Origin: Metabacillus crassostreae | Lineage (GTDB): Bacteria > Bacillota > Bacilli > Bacillales > Bacillaceae | Assembly (NCBI RefSeq): GCF_016908395.1 | Contig: NZ_JAFBDU010000005.1 | Coordinates: 124,001 to 188,000, forward strand | Length of the DNA stretch: 64,000 bases | Direction of reading: 5' to 3' | Shown here: positions 25,704-33,767 of the stretch, one piece after another | Layout: every line of letters starts with the position of its first letter | How positions within the stretch are numbered: position 1 is the first letter of the stretch | Notes under the pieces: model-generated | What the model was told of the DNA's origin: nothing | Databases searched by the model: none | Seen by the model: the letters and a program-made list of their open reading frames with translations, nothing else | Position numbers and translations under genes: made by a program

Positions 25704-27002
25704 TTGAAACAAAATCGGATAACTATTTTCGTTATGATCATTAGCTTTGCTCTTGCTGTTACTGCCATTTCTTATAATATGTTAGTAGAACATGATCCAT
25801 ATAAGTATTTTACGGGCTTGGGAAGCGAAATAGCTGTTTCACCGAATGATGAGGAAATTGCCTTTTCATATTTTTTAGATGGTAATGAAGAGATATATAC
25901 GGCAAATATTGATGGCAGTAATATTGTTAAAGTTACAGAAGGTAGTAATCATCGCTATCATACACCAAGATTCTCAGTAGATGGGGAGAGTATTTTATAT
26001 CTATCAACCTCTGAACATAATATTAACAGCTTAATCACACAAAATATTGACAGTGGTAGTAGTGTACAGCTTACAGATAGCACCCTACATGTGGCAGATG
26101 CCTTATTCTCTACTACAGGAGAAAGTATCTATTTTATTGGCATAATAGCAGAAGAGTTTAAAAAAGCAGAAGGTGAAACAAAAGAAGGCTTCGATCTTTA
26201 TCAAATAGACATTGCTAGTAAAGAAGTAACACAGCTAACTGATAATGACCATTTTTCCATGACGAATCTTTCAATTTCAAAAGATGGGAAAAACATATAT
26301 TATAGTTTATTCAAAAACACCGAGCAGCTTTATAGCTACAATTTAGAAGATAAGATAGAAACGCCTGTAGATGAAGAATCGAAGCGTGATGTATACTCTT
26401 CAGTTTTATCGTATGATAACAAGTATTTAGCTTATACAGCTGTTTCAGAAGAATCAGAGAATACATCATTATTTAAATATGAATTGTTTGTGAAAGACCT
26501 AGAAAGTAATGAAACAAGTAGGCTGACTGATTTGCAGACATATGTGCAGTCACCAACATTCTTTAACAAAACTAACAACCTAATCTTTTTGGAATATAAA
26601 AACTGGCCAGAAGAACCAGAGAACTATCAGCTGATGACCATGTCATTAACAGATGAAGCTCCTTCTCCACTAGATTTGGAACTACCTGAGTCACAAAAGA
26701 GCCATCTGTTTATGAAGCTAGTTGATCTTTTCGTAAGTGAAGCTGCGCTTGCTATTTATTACATCGTCTTTTTTGGATGTTTCATTGTTTTATCACAAAG
26801 ACGATCGCGAAAAGTATTTCTCCCATTTTTTATTAGTTTAGGTCTTGCGGTTGTGTTATTTATTAGCAGCTTTGTTGTGGCCGCATTAAGTAACCCATGG
26901 TATGGAATAGCAATTGCAATGGTTGCGGCCGCGATGGTTGGCTGCTCACTTGTGTTGCTGCTTCTTACCTTTATTGTGAAGAAAATAATGAAACCTATTT
27001 GA
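25704..27002 (+). CDS. Membrane-anchored TolB-like beta-propeller protein
   Basis: This 432-aa protein has an N-terminal membrane anchor (about 5-27), a large extracytoplasmic beta-propeller built from PD40/TolB-type blades (about 45-330) and three C-terminal membrane segments (about 346-364, 371-392 and 398-425). Blade signatures are IAVSPNDEEIAFSY, PRFSVDGESILYLS and LSISKDGKNIYYS. The start is TTG 25704, supported by AAGGAG (25688-25693); the next Met lies inside the membrane anchor. It may act with the permease pair, but that is only neighbourhood inference. A terminator follows directly. Confidence 0.75.
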   Translation: MKQNRITIFVMIISFALAVTAISYNMLVEHDPYKYFTGLGSEIAVSPNDEEIAFSYFLDGNEEIYTANIDGSNIVKVTEGSNHRYHTPRFSVDGESILYLSTSEHNINSLITQNIDSGSSVQLTDSTLHVADALFSTTGESIYFIGIIAEEFKKAEGETKEGFDLYQIDIASKEVTQLTDNDHFSMTNLSISKDGKNIYYSLFKNTEQLYSYNLEDKIETPVDEESKRDVYSSVLSYDNKYLAYTAVSEESENTSLFKYELFVKDLESNETSRLTDLQTYVQSPTFFNKTNNLIFLEYKNWPEEPENYQLMTMSLTDEAPSPLDLELPESQKSHLFMKLVDLFVSEAALAIYYIVFFGCFIVLSQRRSRKVFLPFFISLGLAVVLFISSFVVAALSNPWYGIAIAMVAAAMVGCSLVLLLLTFIVKKIMKPI

Positions 27003-27010
27003 TAGAGAAA

Positions 27011-27050
27011 AGAGCTAAAGCTGTGAATGTGCAGCTTTAGCTCTTTTTTA
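27011..27050 (+). terminator. Terminator of the beta-propeller gene
   Basis: AGAGCTAAAGCTG (27011-27023) and CAGCTTTAGCTCT (27032-27044) form a perfect 13-bp stem followed by a T-run. Confidence 0.95.
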
Positions 27051-27109
27051 GTTTTGCATTAAGTGGTGTGGCGGTGGGAATGTGAGTGAGTGGGGAGGCG
27101 GCGAATTTT

Positions 27110-27236
27110 GTCGAATGAACGATTATGCGAGGAAGTTGAACGATTATCACGAAAAGTTGAATGAATAGTAGATAAAGTTGAACGATTATAGCTCAAAGTT
27201 GAACGATTATAGCTCAAAGTTGAATGATTACTAAGA
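27110..27236. repeat. 21-bp tandem array T1, copy 2
   Basis: About six units with a 21-bp period and core AAAGTTGAACGATTAT; two adjacent units are identical (AAAGTTGAACGATTATAGCTC? type, without the last base varying). As at 13983, the array begins TGTCGAATGAACGATTAT and follows a terminator and a G-rich tract (about 27065-27102). It occupies part of the 470-base gap before the SDR gene; the remainder (27237-27472) shows no gene. Confidence 0.88.
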
Positions 27237-27472
27237 TATGAGCTGAGTTTTAGCTATTGAGAGGAGTGACAAGTGTAGTTTATTTCAAGCTGGGAGTTGA
27301 ATTGACACTATTTATTGCATTTTTTTCTGAAAAAGGCTCTTCTCACTAAGTAATAGTTCTCATTTTTTATCATTAAAGTGGTCGTATCGTTAATTTCTTG
27401 TTCTCTGTCCAAGCAATGTAGGAATAGTGTTAATTGAATGCCAAGATTACATGATCTCAGGGAGGGAATTAA

Positions 27473-28378
27473 ATGTATCCATATCCTGTTTATCCATACT
27501 ATGCGATGCAACAAAAAGTTAAGCAAAAACCAATAGTCTTTCCGCCTCAGCATCAGGAGCAACAGCCAGGGTTAGAATATAAAATGGATCCAAGGCCCAT
27601 TTCTGAATGGGCTGGATACAAAGGAAGCGGCAAACTGAAAAATAAGGTTGCTATTATCACTGGTGGTGACAGTGGAATTGGAAGAGCGATAGCATATGCA
27701 TTTGTAAAAGAAGGGGCAGCTGTTGTGATTGCCTATTTGAATGAACATAAAGATGCACAAGAAACAAAGCAAAGAATCGAGGAGCTTGGAGGAAGATGTT
27801 TGCTTATTTCAGGAGATCTTGGGCAAGAGCATACCTCCTATGAAGTAGTGCAAAAAACAATTCAAGCATTTGGCAGACTCGACATCATTGTGAACAACCA
27901 TGCAATCCAAATTGTTCAGGAAAGTATTCTTAATATTTCCGCACAACAGCTTGAAGCAACCTTTCGAACGAATATATTTTCCTTTTTCTATATGACTAAA
28001 GCGGGTTTACCTTACTTAAAAGAGGGAAGTTCCATCATAAATACAACTTCAATTACAGCTTATGAAGGAAATGAGAAACTTATAGATTATTCAGCAACTA
28101 AAGGAGCGATTTTAACGTTTACACGTTCGCTATCTCTTTCATTAGTGGAGAAGGGGATAAGAGTGAATGGAGTTGCTCCAGGACCAATTTGGACTCCGTT
28201 AATTCCAGCTAGCTTTTCAGCAAAAAATGTATCAACCTTTGGCTCTGATACTGAAATGAAGCGACCAGGTCAACCCTTTGAATTAGCGCCATCTTATGTG
28301 TATCTTGCATCAGATGATTCTAGGTATGTAACTGGGCAAGTGCTGCATGTAAATGGCGGGAGATTTAGAACAACTTAA
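27473..28378 (+). CDS. SDR-family oxidoreductase (YhdF/YdaD type)
   Basis: This 301-aa short-chain dehydrogenase has a Tyr/Pro/Gln-rich N-terminal extension (1-35). The Rossmann motif is TGGDSGIGRA (about 63-72), NNHA replaces the usual NNAG (about 141), the catalytic pair is YSATK (about 205-209), and GVAPGPIWTPL follows. It resembles the Bacillus general-stress SDRs YhdF and YdaD. The substrate is unknown, and NADP(H) or NAD(H) use is not assigned. The ribosome site is GGGAGGG. No clear SigB promoter was found upstream. Confidence 0.85.
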   Translation: MYPYPVYPYYAMQQKVKQKPIVFPPQHQEQQPGLEYKMDPRPISEWAGYKGSGKLKNKVAIITGGDSGIGRAIAYAFVKEGAAVVIAYLNEHKDAQETKQRIEELGGRCLLISGDLGQEHTSYEVVQKTIQAFGRLDIIVNNHAIQIVQESILNISAQQLEATFRTNIFSFFYMTKAGLPYLKEGSSIINTTSITAYEGNEKLIDYSATKGAILTFTRSLSLSLVEKGIRVNGVAPGPIWTPLIPASFSAKNVSTFGSDTEMKRPGQPFELAPSYVYLASDDSRYVTGQVLHVNGGRFRTT

Positions 28379-28432
28379 CGAATTAGAATAACATTTTTCT
28401 ATTTAACACAGGGTATAAAGTAATAAAATGCC

Positions 28433-28653
28433 TGTGTATAACCTGTGAATAGTGAAAAAAAGGCTTATATATATTGTGGCGAACGAATGTACCCACACAA
28501 AATGTGGATAGATATTGTGGATATGTTGATAACTTCTGTGGATAACATGCTATTAATTGTTCAAAACTATGTTAATATCTAATTTTTTAATTTGGGAAAT
28601 AAAAATTTGTGGAAGAATAATAATTTTCTATAGATTTTACTTACTTATCCACA
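28433..28653. other. DnaA-box cluster
   Basis: Perfect DnaA boxes lie at 28537-28545 (TGTGGATAA) and, inverted, at 28645-28653 (TTATCCACA). One-mismatch boxes lie at 28433 (TGTGTATAA), 28503 (TGTGGATAG), 28516 (TGTGGATAT) and 28524 (TGTTGATAA); weaker ones at 28444 and 28608. The four central boxes start 13, 8 and 13 bp apart. No dnaA, dnaN or other origin gene is nearby, so this is more likely a DnaA titration or regulatory cluster than oriC. It lies in the gap 28379-28775. Confidence 0.7.
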
Positions 28654-28670
28654 ATCGATATTTGTAGTTG

Positions 28671-28700
28671 AAAGGATTTGAATTAGCAAATCCTTTCTTT
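28671..28700 (+). terminator. Terminator-like hairpin after the DnaA boxes
   Basis: AAAGGATTTG (28671-28680) and CAAATCCTTT (28687-28696) form a perfect 10-bp stem followed by CTTTTACTT. It overlaps the left border of the longer hairpin at 28698. Confidence 0.6.
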
Positions 28701-28762
28701 TACTTCATATAAATTAGAATATTACCGAGACTTTGTTGCATTCTAATTTATACGAAGTAAAA
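28698..28762. promoter_or_regulatory. 23-bp near-perfect inverted repeat before the TrxR-like gene
   Basis: The arms 28698-28720 and 28740-28762 pair over 23 bp with one mismatch (28707/28753) and a 19-nt loop. The right arm ends at the ribosome site of the next gene, so it may be an operator or an RNA hairpin that masks translation. Confidence 0.65.
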
Positions 28763-28775
28763 AGGACGGGTGAAA

Positions 28776-29678
28776 ATGGTAGCAAAGAATTATGAATGCA
28801 TCATTGTTGGAGCAGGAATTGCAGGATTACAAGCAGCTATTCAGCTTGGAAGGTATATGCATAATGTACTTGTTATCGATTCTGAGGATGGAAGATCAAA
28901 TTTATGCAGAGGTTATCATAATATTCTTGGCTGGCCAGATGGCGTTAGTGGTCAAACTCTTAGACAATTAGGTAAAAAACAAGCCCAAGACCTGAAAGTT
29001 GAATTTTTAAATGATAGTGTTATAAACGCACAAAAACAAGATCATCAGTTAACTTTACAAACCAGTTCAGCAAAAGAATTTAAGACCAAAACATTATTGC
29101 TTGCTACTGGAATAAAAGATCGTATTCCACCAATCAAAAACATTAATCCATGCTTAGGTATATCCGTATATGTATGTCCTGATTGTGATGGATATGAGGT
29201 AAGAGACAAGCATGTTTTATTACTTGGTTCCGGAAAAACCGGTGCAAATCTTGCGCTAACTCTAACATATTGGACAAATAATATTACGTTTATAAATCAC
29301 GATCGAGAGAAACTAGATTCAAAAATAGAAGAAAAACTAAGAACTAAAAATATAAAAATTATCAATGAAAAAATAGAAGCAGTCATAGCAGAAAATGAGT
29401 CAGATTTTAAAGGAGTCATTCTTGAAAATGGACAAGCTATCACTGGAGATAAAGGCTTTATTGGGTTCGGAGGGAATGCTGTACATTCAGATTTAGGACA
29501 TCAGCTAGGTGTTGAACGTCTAGAAAACAAACATTTACTTGTAGATCCAAGAACAAAAGAAACAAATATAACAAATGTGTGGGCTGCTGGTGATGTTGTT
29601 GCTCATTCGGAGCAGGTGACAATTGCCATGGCAGATGGGGTTCAGGCTGCAATATTTATTCATAAGCGACTATTATAA
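28776..29678 (+). CDS. Thioredoxin-reductase-like FAD oxidoreductase
   Basis: This 300-aa flavoprotein has the thioredoxin reductase fold: FAD motif IIVGAGIAGLQAA (near the N-terminus), redox Cys pair CPDC (in VCPDCDGYEV), NAD(P) motif LLGSGKTGANLA and the C-terminal FAD motif VWAAGDV. The redox CxxC suggests disulphide reduction, but the electron acceptor is unknown and this is not the usual trxB context. ATG 28776 is preferred to GTG 28770 because AAAGGA (28761-28766) is better spaced from it. A long hairpin lies directly upstream. Confidence 0.82.
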   Translation: MVAKNYECIIVGAGIAGLQAAIQLGRYMHNVLVIDSEDGRSNLCRGYHNILGWPDGVSGQTLRQLGKKQAQDLKVEFLNDSVINAQKQDHQLTLQTSSAKEFKTKTLLLATGIKDRIPPIKNINPCLGISVYVCPDCDGYEVRDKHVLLLGSGKTGANLALTLTYWTNNITFINHDREKLDSKIEEKLRTKNIKIINEKIEAVIAENESDFKGVILENGQAITGDKGFIGFGGNAVHSDLGHQLGVERLENKHLLVDPRTKETNITNVWAAGDVVAHSEQVTIAMADGVQAAIFIHKRLL

Positions 29679-29795
29679 AGCTAGTGCATCATGGAAAAGA
29701 AAAAAGATCTATAATATATAAAAGCAGACTTTTACATTGCTGGGGATAATCTTGTATCATAGAAGCTAAGGAGAAAGACAAGGGAGAGAAAGGCA

Positions 29796-30050
29796 ATGAA
29801 AAATGAAATAGAAGAGCTATATGATGAAGTGTATGAAAAGCTGGCAGATTATCATCAACAATCTCAGGATTTACTGATAAAGCTAGCATCAGTAGCGAAG
29901 GATGAACGAGAAGAGGAAACAGAAAAGCTGGAAAGAATAGAATTTGCTTTACAAGCTGCAAAGGACATTTTGGAAAACATGATGACTCCAGGAACAAAAA
30001 TGACGATTATGCATCAAAAAGGACTTATTCAAATTGATTTAAATGAGTAG
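29796..30050 (+). CDS. Small acidic helical protein, unknown
   Basis: This 84-aa protein is almost all helical and strongly charged (for example DEREEETEKLERIEF at about 38-52) and ends MHQKGLIQIDLNE. It has no membrane segment and no recognised motif. The ATG is preceded by GGGAGAG at good spacing. It lies between the TrxR-like gene and an R1 repeat. Function unknown. Confidence 0.6.
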   Translation: MKNEIEELYDEVYEKLADYHQQSQDLLIKLASVAKDEREEETEKLERIEFALQAAKDILENMMTPGTKMTIMHQKGLIQIDLNE

Positions 30051-30060
30051 CAGAATGCAT

Positions 30061-30190
30061 AGGCTGGGACATAATTATTTACTGTAATGATTAACCCGAA
30101 GTATTAGGTGATTGATCAATTAATCCTTCGCCAAATAGTTCGGGTCTTTATTTTGCTGTTTTCTATAGGTTTTTAAATTTTTGCACTGGC
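30061..30190. repeat. Composite repeat R1, copy C (left part only)
   Basis: It begins AGGCTGGGACAT and keeps the hairpin (CCCGAAGTATTAGGTGA with TTCGCCAAATAGTTCGGG) and its T-run, then loses similarity. The GC-rich core and the right end are missing. It may still act as a terminator for the gene ending at 30050. Confidence 0.75.
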
Positions 30191-30204
30191 TTCTATATCT
30201 TCTT

Positions 30205-31056
30205 TTACTCCTCATCACCCTGGCGAATTTGACCTGGTGATTTTCCGGTCAGCTTACGGGTAATTTTATTTAAATAGTTAGCGTTTTTATAGCCTACTAA
30301 TTGAGCTACCTCATCAACAGAATATTTTGTATGCTCTAACAGCTCAATCGCTTTTTGCAAGCGGATATTTGTTAAATATTGAATTGGTGTGACACCTGTT
30401 TCTTGCTTGAAGAGTCTTGAGAAATGATATTTCGATAGCTTTGAAGCTTCTGCCATTTCTTCTGCCCCGATTTCATCTTGATAGTAATTTCGTGCAAATA
30501 ATACAGCACTTATGATTCCTTCAGACCAATCCTTCATTAATTTGTCATTTGTTGAAAGATATAAATAGAGCTCTGTAATAAAGTGATAAGCAATACTTGA
30601 GCCTTGATAAGCATTGGTAATCTTTTTATCTGTTGCATCATCATATATTTGCTTTAAAAGCTTAACGGGAGAAGATTCTGGGTGAAACCTGACAACCTGA
30701 CTTTCAGAATGACGAATATATTCCCAACAACGCTTAGCTTGCTCGCCGTAAAGTGTTAAGTAAAGAAATTCCCATTTACTCGAATTCTCTGGTAAATAAT
30801 AATGATAATTACTCGGACTGCTCACAATAAAAGCATGTCCAGGCTTTAATGAATAAATCTCCCCATCTATTGAAATTTCCCCTCCACCAGATAAGGTGTA
30901 TTGAAAAATATATTTGCCTTGATCCTTTCTTTCTGTTCCACTCCAATTATAAAGTGAAGAATGCTGCTCATCCCAACCAACTGACCAGATTTGTGCAACA
31001 GAGTTTACATGGGGTTCATTAAAGCGAAAGGCAATGGCTCCGGTTTTCTTATCCAT
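30205..31056 (-). CDS. AraC-family transcriptional regulator
   Basis: This 283-aa regulator has an N-terminal cupin-like sugar-sensing domain (about 10-150) and a C-terminal AraC-type double helix-turn-helix (about 185-280; LSKYHFSRLFKQETGVTPIQ and VDEVAQLVGYKNANYLNK). ATG 31056 is preferred because a GGGGAG site lies 9 nt upstream; an upstream Met at 31092 has none. It is divergent from galK, so regulation of the gal operon is a reasonable inference, not shown. Confidence 0.85.
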   Translation of the reverse strand: MDKKTGAIAFRFNEPHVNSVAQIWSVGWDEQHSSLYNWSGTERKDQGKYIFQYTLSGGGEISIDGEIYSLKPGHAFIVSSPSNYHYYLPENSSKWEFLYLTLYGEQAKRCWEYIRHSESQVVRFHPESSPVKLLKQIYDDATDKKITNAYQGSSIAYHFITELYLYLSTNDKLMKDWSEGIISAVLFARNYYQDEIGAEEMAEASKLSKYHFSRLFKQETGVTPIQYLTNIRLQKAIELLEHTKYSVDEVAQLVGYKNANYLNKITRKLTGKSPGQIRQGDEE

Positions 31057-31311
31057 AGCAAAAAACTCCCCTTTTTCTACCCTTTTTATCATAGGCTCTT
31101 TTCTGAAAGAAAGTTATTAATTAACCTAATTTTGCGGTTGAAACATTGTTTTTATAGTATAAAAGGTACTAATCGATTAAGAAAAGATGCCACCAGGCTT
31201 TATACTGTGCAGTATTCTTAGAGTTGTTTAAGTAAACAAGGTTTTGGAAATAACTCTTCATATCAGCAAAAAAAGGGTGTGAAACTTTAAATTATATAGG
31301 TTAAAAACAAG

Positions 31312-31339
31312 TTGTTTTCAATGTTTTATTTAGTATTAT
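31312..31339 (+). promoter_or_regulatory. Possible SigA promoter of the gal operon
   Basis: TTGTTT (31312-31317), a 16-bp spacer and TATTAT (31334-31339) lie in the 444-base gap between the AraC gene and galK. It would give a leader of about 155 nt. No clear AraC-type direct repeats or cre were identified in this gap. Confidence 0.4.
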
Positions 31340-31500
31340 CCATATAGTGAATAGCAAAAAAGTGCTAAAACTTCATTTTAATTTTACCATTGTTTCCAAA
31401 GAAAAAGGACTATAAAATGAGCTTACATACAAATTGAATATTTAACTCAAGATAAAAGGTAAGTTTTTACCAAATTACGATATAATGGAAGGTGATTTTC

Positions 31501-32667
31501 ATGAAGAAGCAACTATTAGAAGAATTTACAAATATATTTAAGAAATCTGAAGAAGTAAGAGCCTTTTTTGCACCAGGAAGAGTAAATCTAATTGGTGAGC
31601 ATACAGACTATAATGGAGGACATGTTTTTCCATGTGCATTAACCTTTGGGACATATGCATTAATCTCAAAGCGTGATGATCGGAAGGTTCAATTTTATTC
31701 AACTAATTTCCCTGATATTGGGGTTATTTCTTTGTCACTAGACGATACTTTAACATTGAATAAAGAACACGACTGGGCTAATTATCCAAAGGGTGTTATG
31801 AATGAATTTTTAAAAAAAGGAATTAAATTAGAGCAGGGCTTTGATATGCTTTTTTACGGAAACATACCTAATGGTGCTGGCTTATCATCATCAGCTTCTG
31901 TTGAACTGGCTACAGCTGTTGCCCTGCAGGCTATTTATGAAACAGACTTTTCACGTGTTGAGCTTGTGAAAATGAGTCAGCGAGCAGAAAATGAATTTGT
32001 TGGAGTTAGCTGTGGAATTATGGATCAATTTGCAATAGGAATGGGTCAAGAGAATCAAGCTATTTTACTAAATTGTCAAACACTTGATTATCAATACAGT
32101 CCAGTTGTTTTGCAAGACGCATCCTTAGTAATTGCAAATACAAATAAACGTAGAGCTTTAGCAGATTCTAAATATAATGAACGTAGATCAGAATGTGAGC
32201 GTGCGTTAAAAGCATTGCAAACAGAGGTTTCAATTGAATCATTGGGAGATCTTACACCAGAGCAGTTTGAAGGTTATCGTCATTTAATTCCAAATGAAAT
32301 AGATCAAAAACGTGCGAAGCATGCTGTATATGAAAATGCCCGAACAATTTTAGCTGTGGAAAAACTTAATAACGGCGACATTGCAGGCTTTGGTCAATTA
32401 ATGTGTGAATCACATGCATCTTTAAGAGATGATTATGAAGTCACTGGCTTTGAACTAGATACACTTGTTGAAGAAGCGGTAAACCAAGAAGGTGTGATTG
32501 GATCACGAATGACAGGTGCAGGTTTTGGTGGATGTACAGTTTCCATCGTGAAAAATGAGCATATTGAGAAATTCATTGAAGACGTTGGCAAAAATTATCG
32601 TGATAAAACAGGATTAACAGCTGAATTTTATGTAGCAAATGTAGGAGATGGAGCGAAGGAGATTTAA
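31501..32667 (+). CDS. galK: Galactokinase
   Basis: This 388-aa GHMP kinase phosphorylates galactose at C1 with ATP, the first committed Leloir step. It has the galactokinase signature GRVNLIGEHTDYNGG (near residue 27), the ATP motif GAGLSSSASVE (about 120-130) and a C-terminal GAGFGGC motif. ATG 31501 is chosen over GTG 31492, which lies inside the ribosome site GGAAGG. It is the first gene of galK-galE-galT. Confidence 0.96.
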   Translation: MKKQLLEEFTNIFKKSEEVRAFFAPGRVNLIGEHTDYNGGHVFPCALTFGTYALISKRDDRKVQFYSTNFPDIGVISLSLDDTLTLNKEHDWANYPKGVMNEFLKKGIKLEQGFDMLFYGNIPNGAGLSSSASVELATAVALQAIYETDFSRVELVKMSQRAENEFVGVSCGIMDQFAIGMGQENQAILLNCQTLDYQYSPVVLQDASLVIANTNKRRALADSKYNERRSECERALKALQTEVSIESLGDLTPEQFEGYRHLIPNEIDQKRAKHAVYENARTILAVEKLNNGDIAGFGQLMCESHASLRDDYEVTGFELDTLVEEAVNQEGVIGSRMTGAGFGGCTVSIVKNEHIEKFIEDVGKNYRDKTGLTAEFYVANVGDGAKEI

Positions 32668-32712
32668 TGTGCTCTGTTATTCTCTAAAAAAAGATTAGTG
32701 GAGGGAAAAACG

Positions 32713-33702
32713 ATGGCAGTATTAGTATGTGGTGGAGCAGGATATATTGGAAGTCACGCTGTTTCTGAGCTATTAGATCGTAATGAGGAAGTTGTTGTTG
32801 TAGATAATCTGCAAAAAGGACATCTACCAGCTGTTTTAGAAGGAGCAAAGCTTTACACAGGTGATTTACGAGATGAAAACTTCTTAAAAACAGTTTTTCA
32901 AGAAAATGGAATCGAAGCAGTTATTCACTTTGCAGCTGATTCACTTGTAGGAGAAAGTGTTGAGCAGCCTCTTCAATATTATGAAAATAATGTATATGGA
33001 ACAATGTGTCTTTTAAAGGTTATGACAGAGTTTGATGTAAAGAAAATTGTGTTCTCATCAACTGCAGCAACTTATGGTGAAGTGGAAAATACACCAATCG
33101 TTGAAACAGATCCAACTGTACCAACAAATCCATATGGCGAGACAAAGCTTGCTGTGGAGAAAATGCTGAAATGGAGCGAGCAGGCTTATGGCCTAAAGTA
33201 TGTTGTATTACGTTACTTTAATGTTGCTGGTGCACATATGGAAGGAAAGCTTGGTGAAGATCATCAACCTGAAACACATCTTATTCCAATTATTTTACAA
33301 GTAGCATTAGGTGATAGAGAGAAAATTATGATCTTTGGTGATGATTATAAAACAGAGGATGGCACATGTATTCGTGATTATATTCATGTGACAGATTTAG
33401 CTGATGCTCATATTTTGGCAATTGAGAAGCTTAGAAAAGAAAATACAAGTGCAACGTATAATCTAGGTAACGGTAACGGATTTTCAGTGAAAGAAGTAAT
33501 CGAAACAGCAAGAAAAGTAACAGGTCACCCTATTCCTGCAGAAGTAGCACCACGTCGTGCAGGAGATCCTGCAATATTGATTGCTTCATCAGAAAAAGCA
33601 GTAAAAGAATTAGGCTGGAAGCCAAAATATGCAGATCTTCACACAATGATTGAAAGTGCTTGGAATTGGTTCCAAAAAAATCCAACAGGCTATAAAAAAT
33701 AA
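32713..33702 (+). CDS. galE: UDP-glucose 4-epimerase
   Basis: This 329-aa SDR-type epimerase interconverts UDP-galactose and UDP-glucose with bound NAD. The NAD motif is GGAGYIGSH (7-15). The catalytic features are SSTAATYG and YGETK (Tyr and Lys of YxxxK). ATG 32713 has GGAGG 9 nt upstream; a GTG five codons earlier overlaps that site. It is the second gene of the gal operon, 45 nt after galK. Confidence 0.96.
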   Translation: MAVLVCGGAGYIGSHAVSELLDRNEEVVVVDNLQKGHLPAVLEGAKLYTGDLRDENFLKTVFQENGIEAVIHFAADSLVGESVEQPLQYYENNVYGTMCLLKVMTEFDVKKIVFSSTAATYGEVENTPIVETDPTVPTNPYGETKLAVEKMLKWSEQAYGLKYVVLRYFNVAGAHMEGKLGEDHQPETHLIPIILQVALGDREKIMIFGDDYKTEDGTCIRDYIHVTDLADAHILAIEKLRKENTSATYNLGNGNGFSVKEVIETARKVTGHPIPAEVAPRRAGDPAILIASSEKAVKELGWKPKYADLHTMIESAWNWFQKNPTGYKK

Positions 33703-33767
33703 ATCATAATTAATCGGAGCAGGCAGTATAGTCTGCTCCACTATCAAAATACGAGGAGATGATATTA

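Noticed and set aside
27110-27236. CRISPR array
   Set aside because: The repeats are about 16 bp with only five variable bases, there is no spacer-sized segment and there are no cas genes.
28433-28653. Chromosomal origin oriC
   Set aside because: No dnaA, dnaN or other origin genes are near, and the boxes are fewer and less ordered than at a usual Bacillus oriC.
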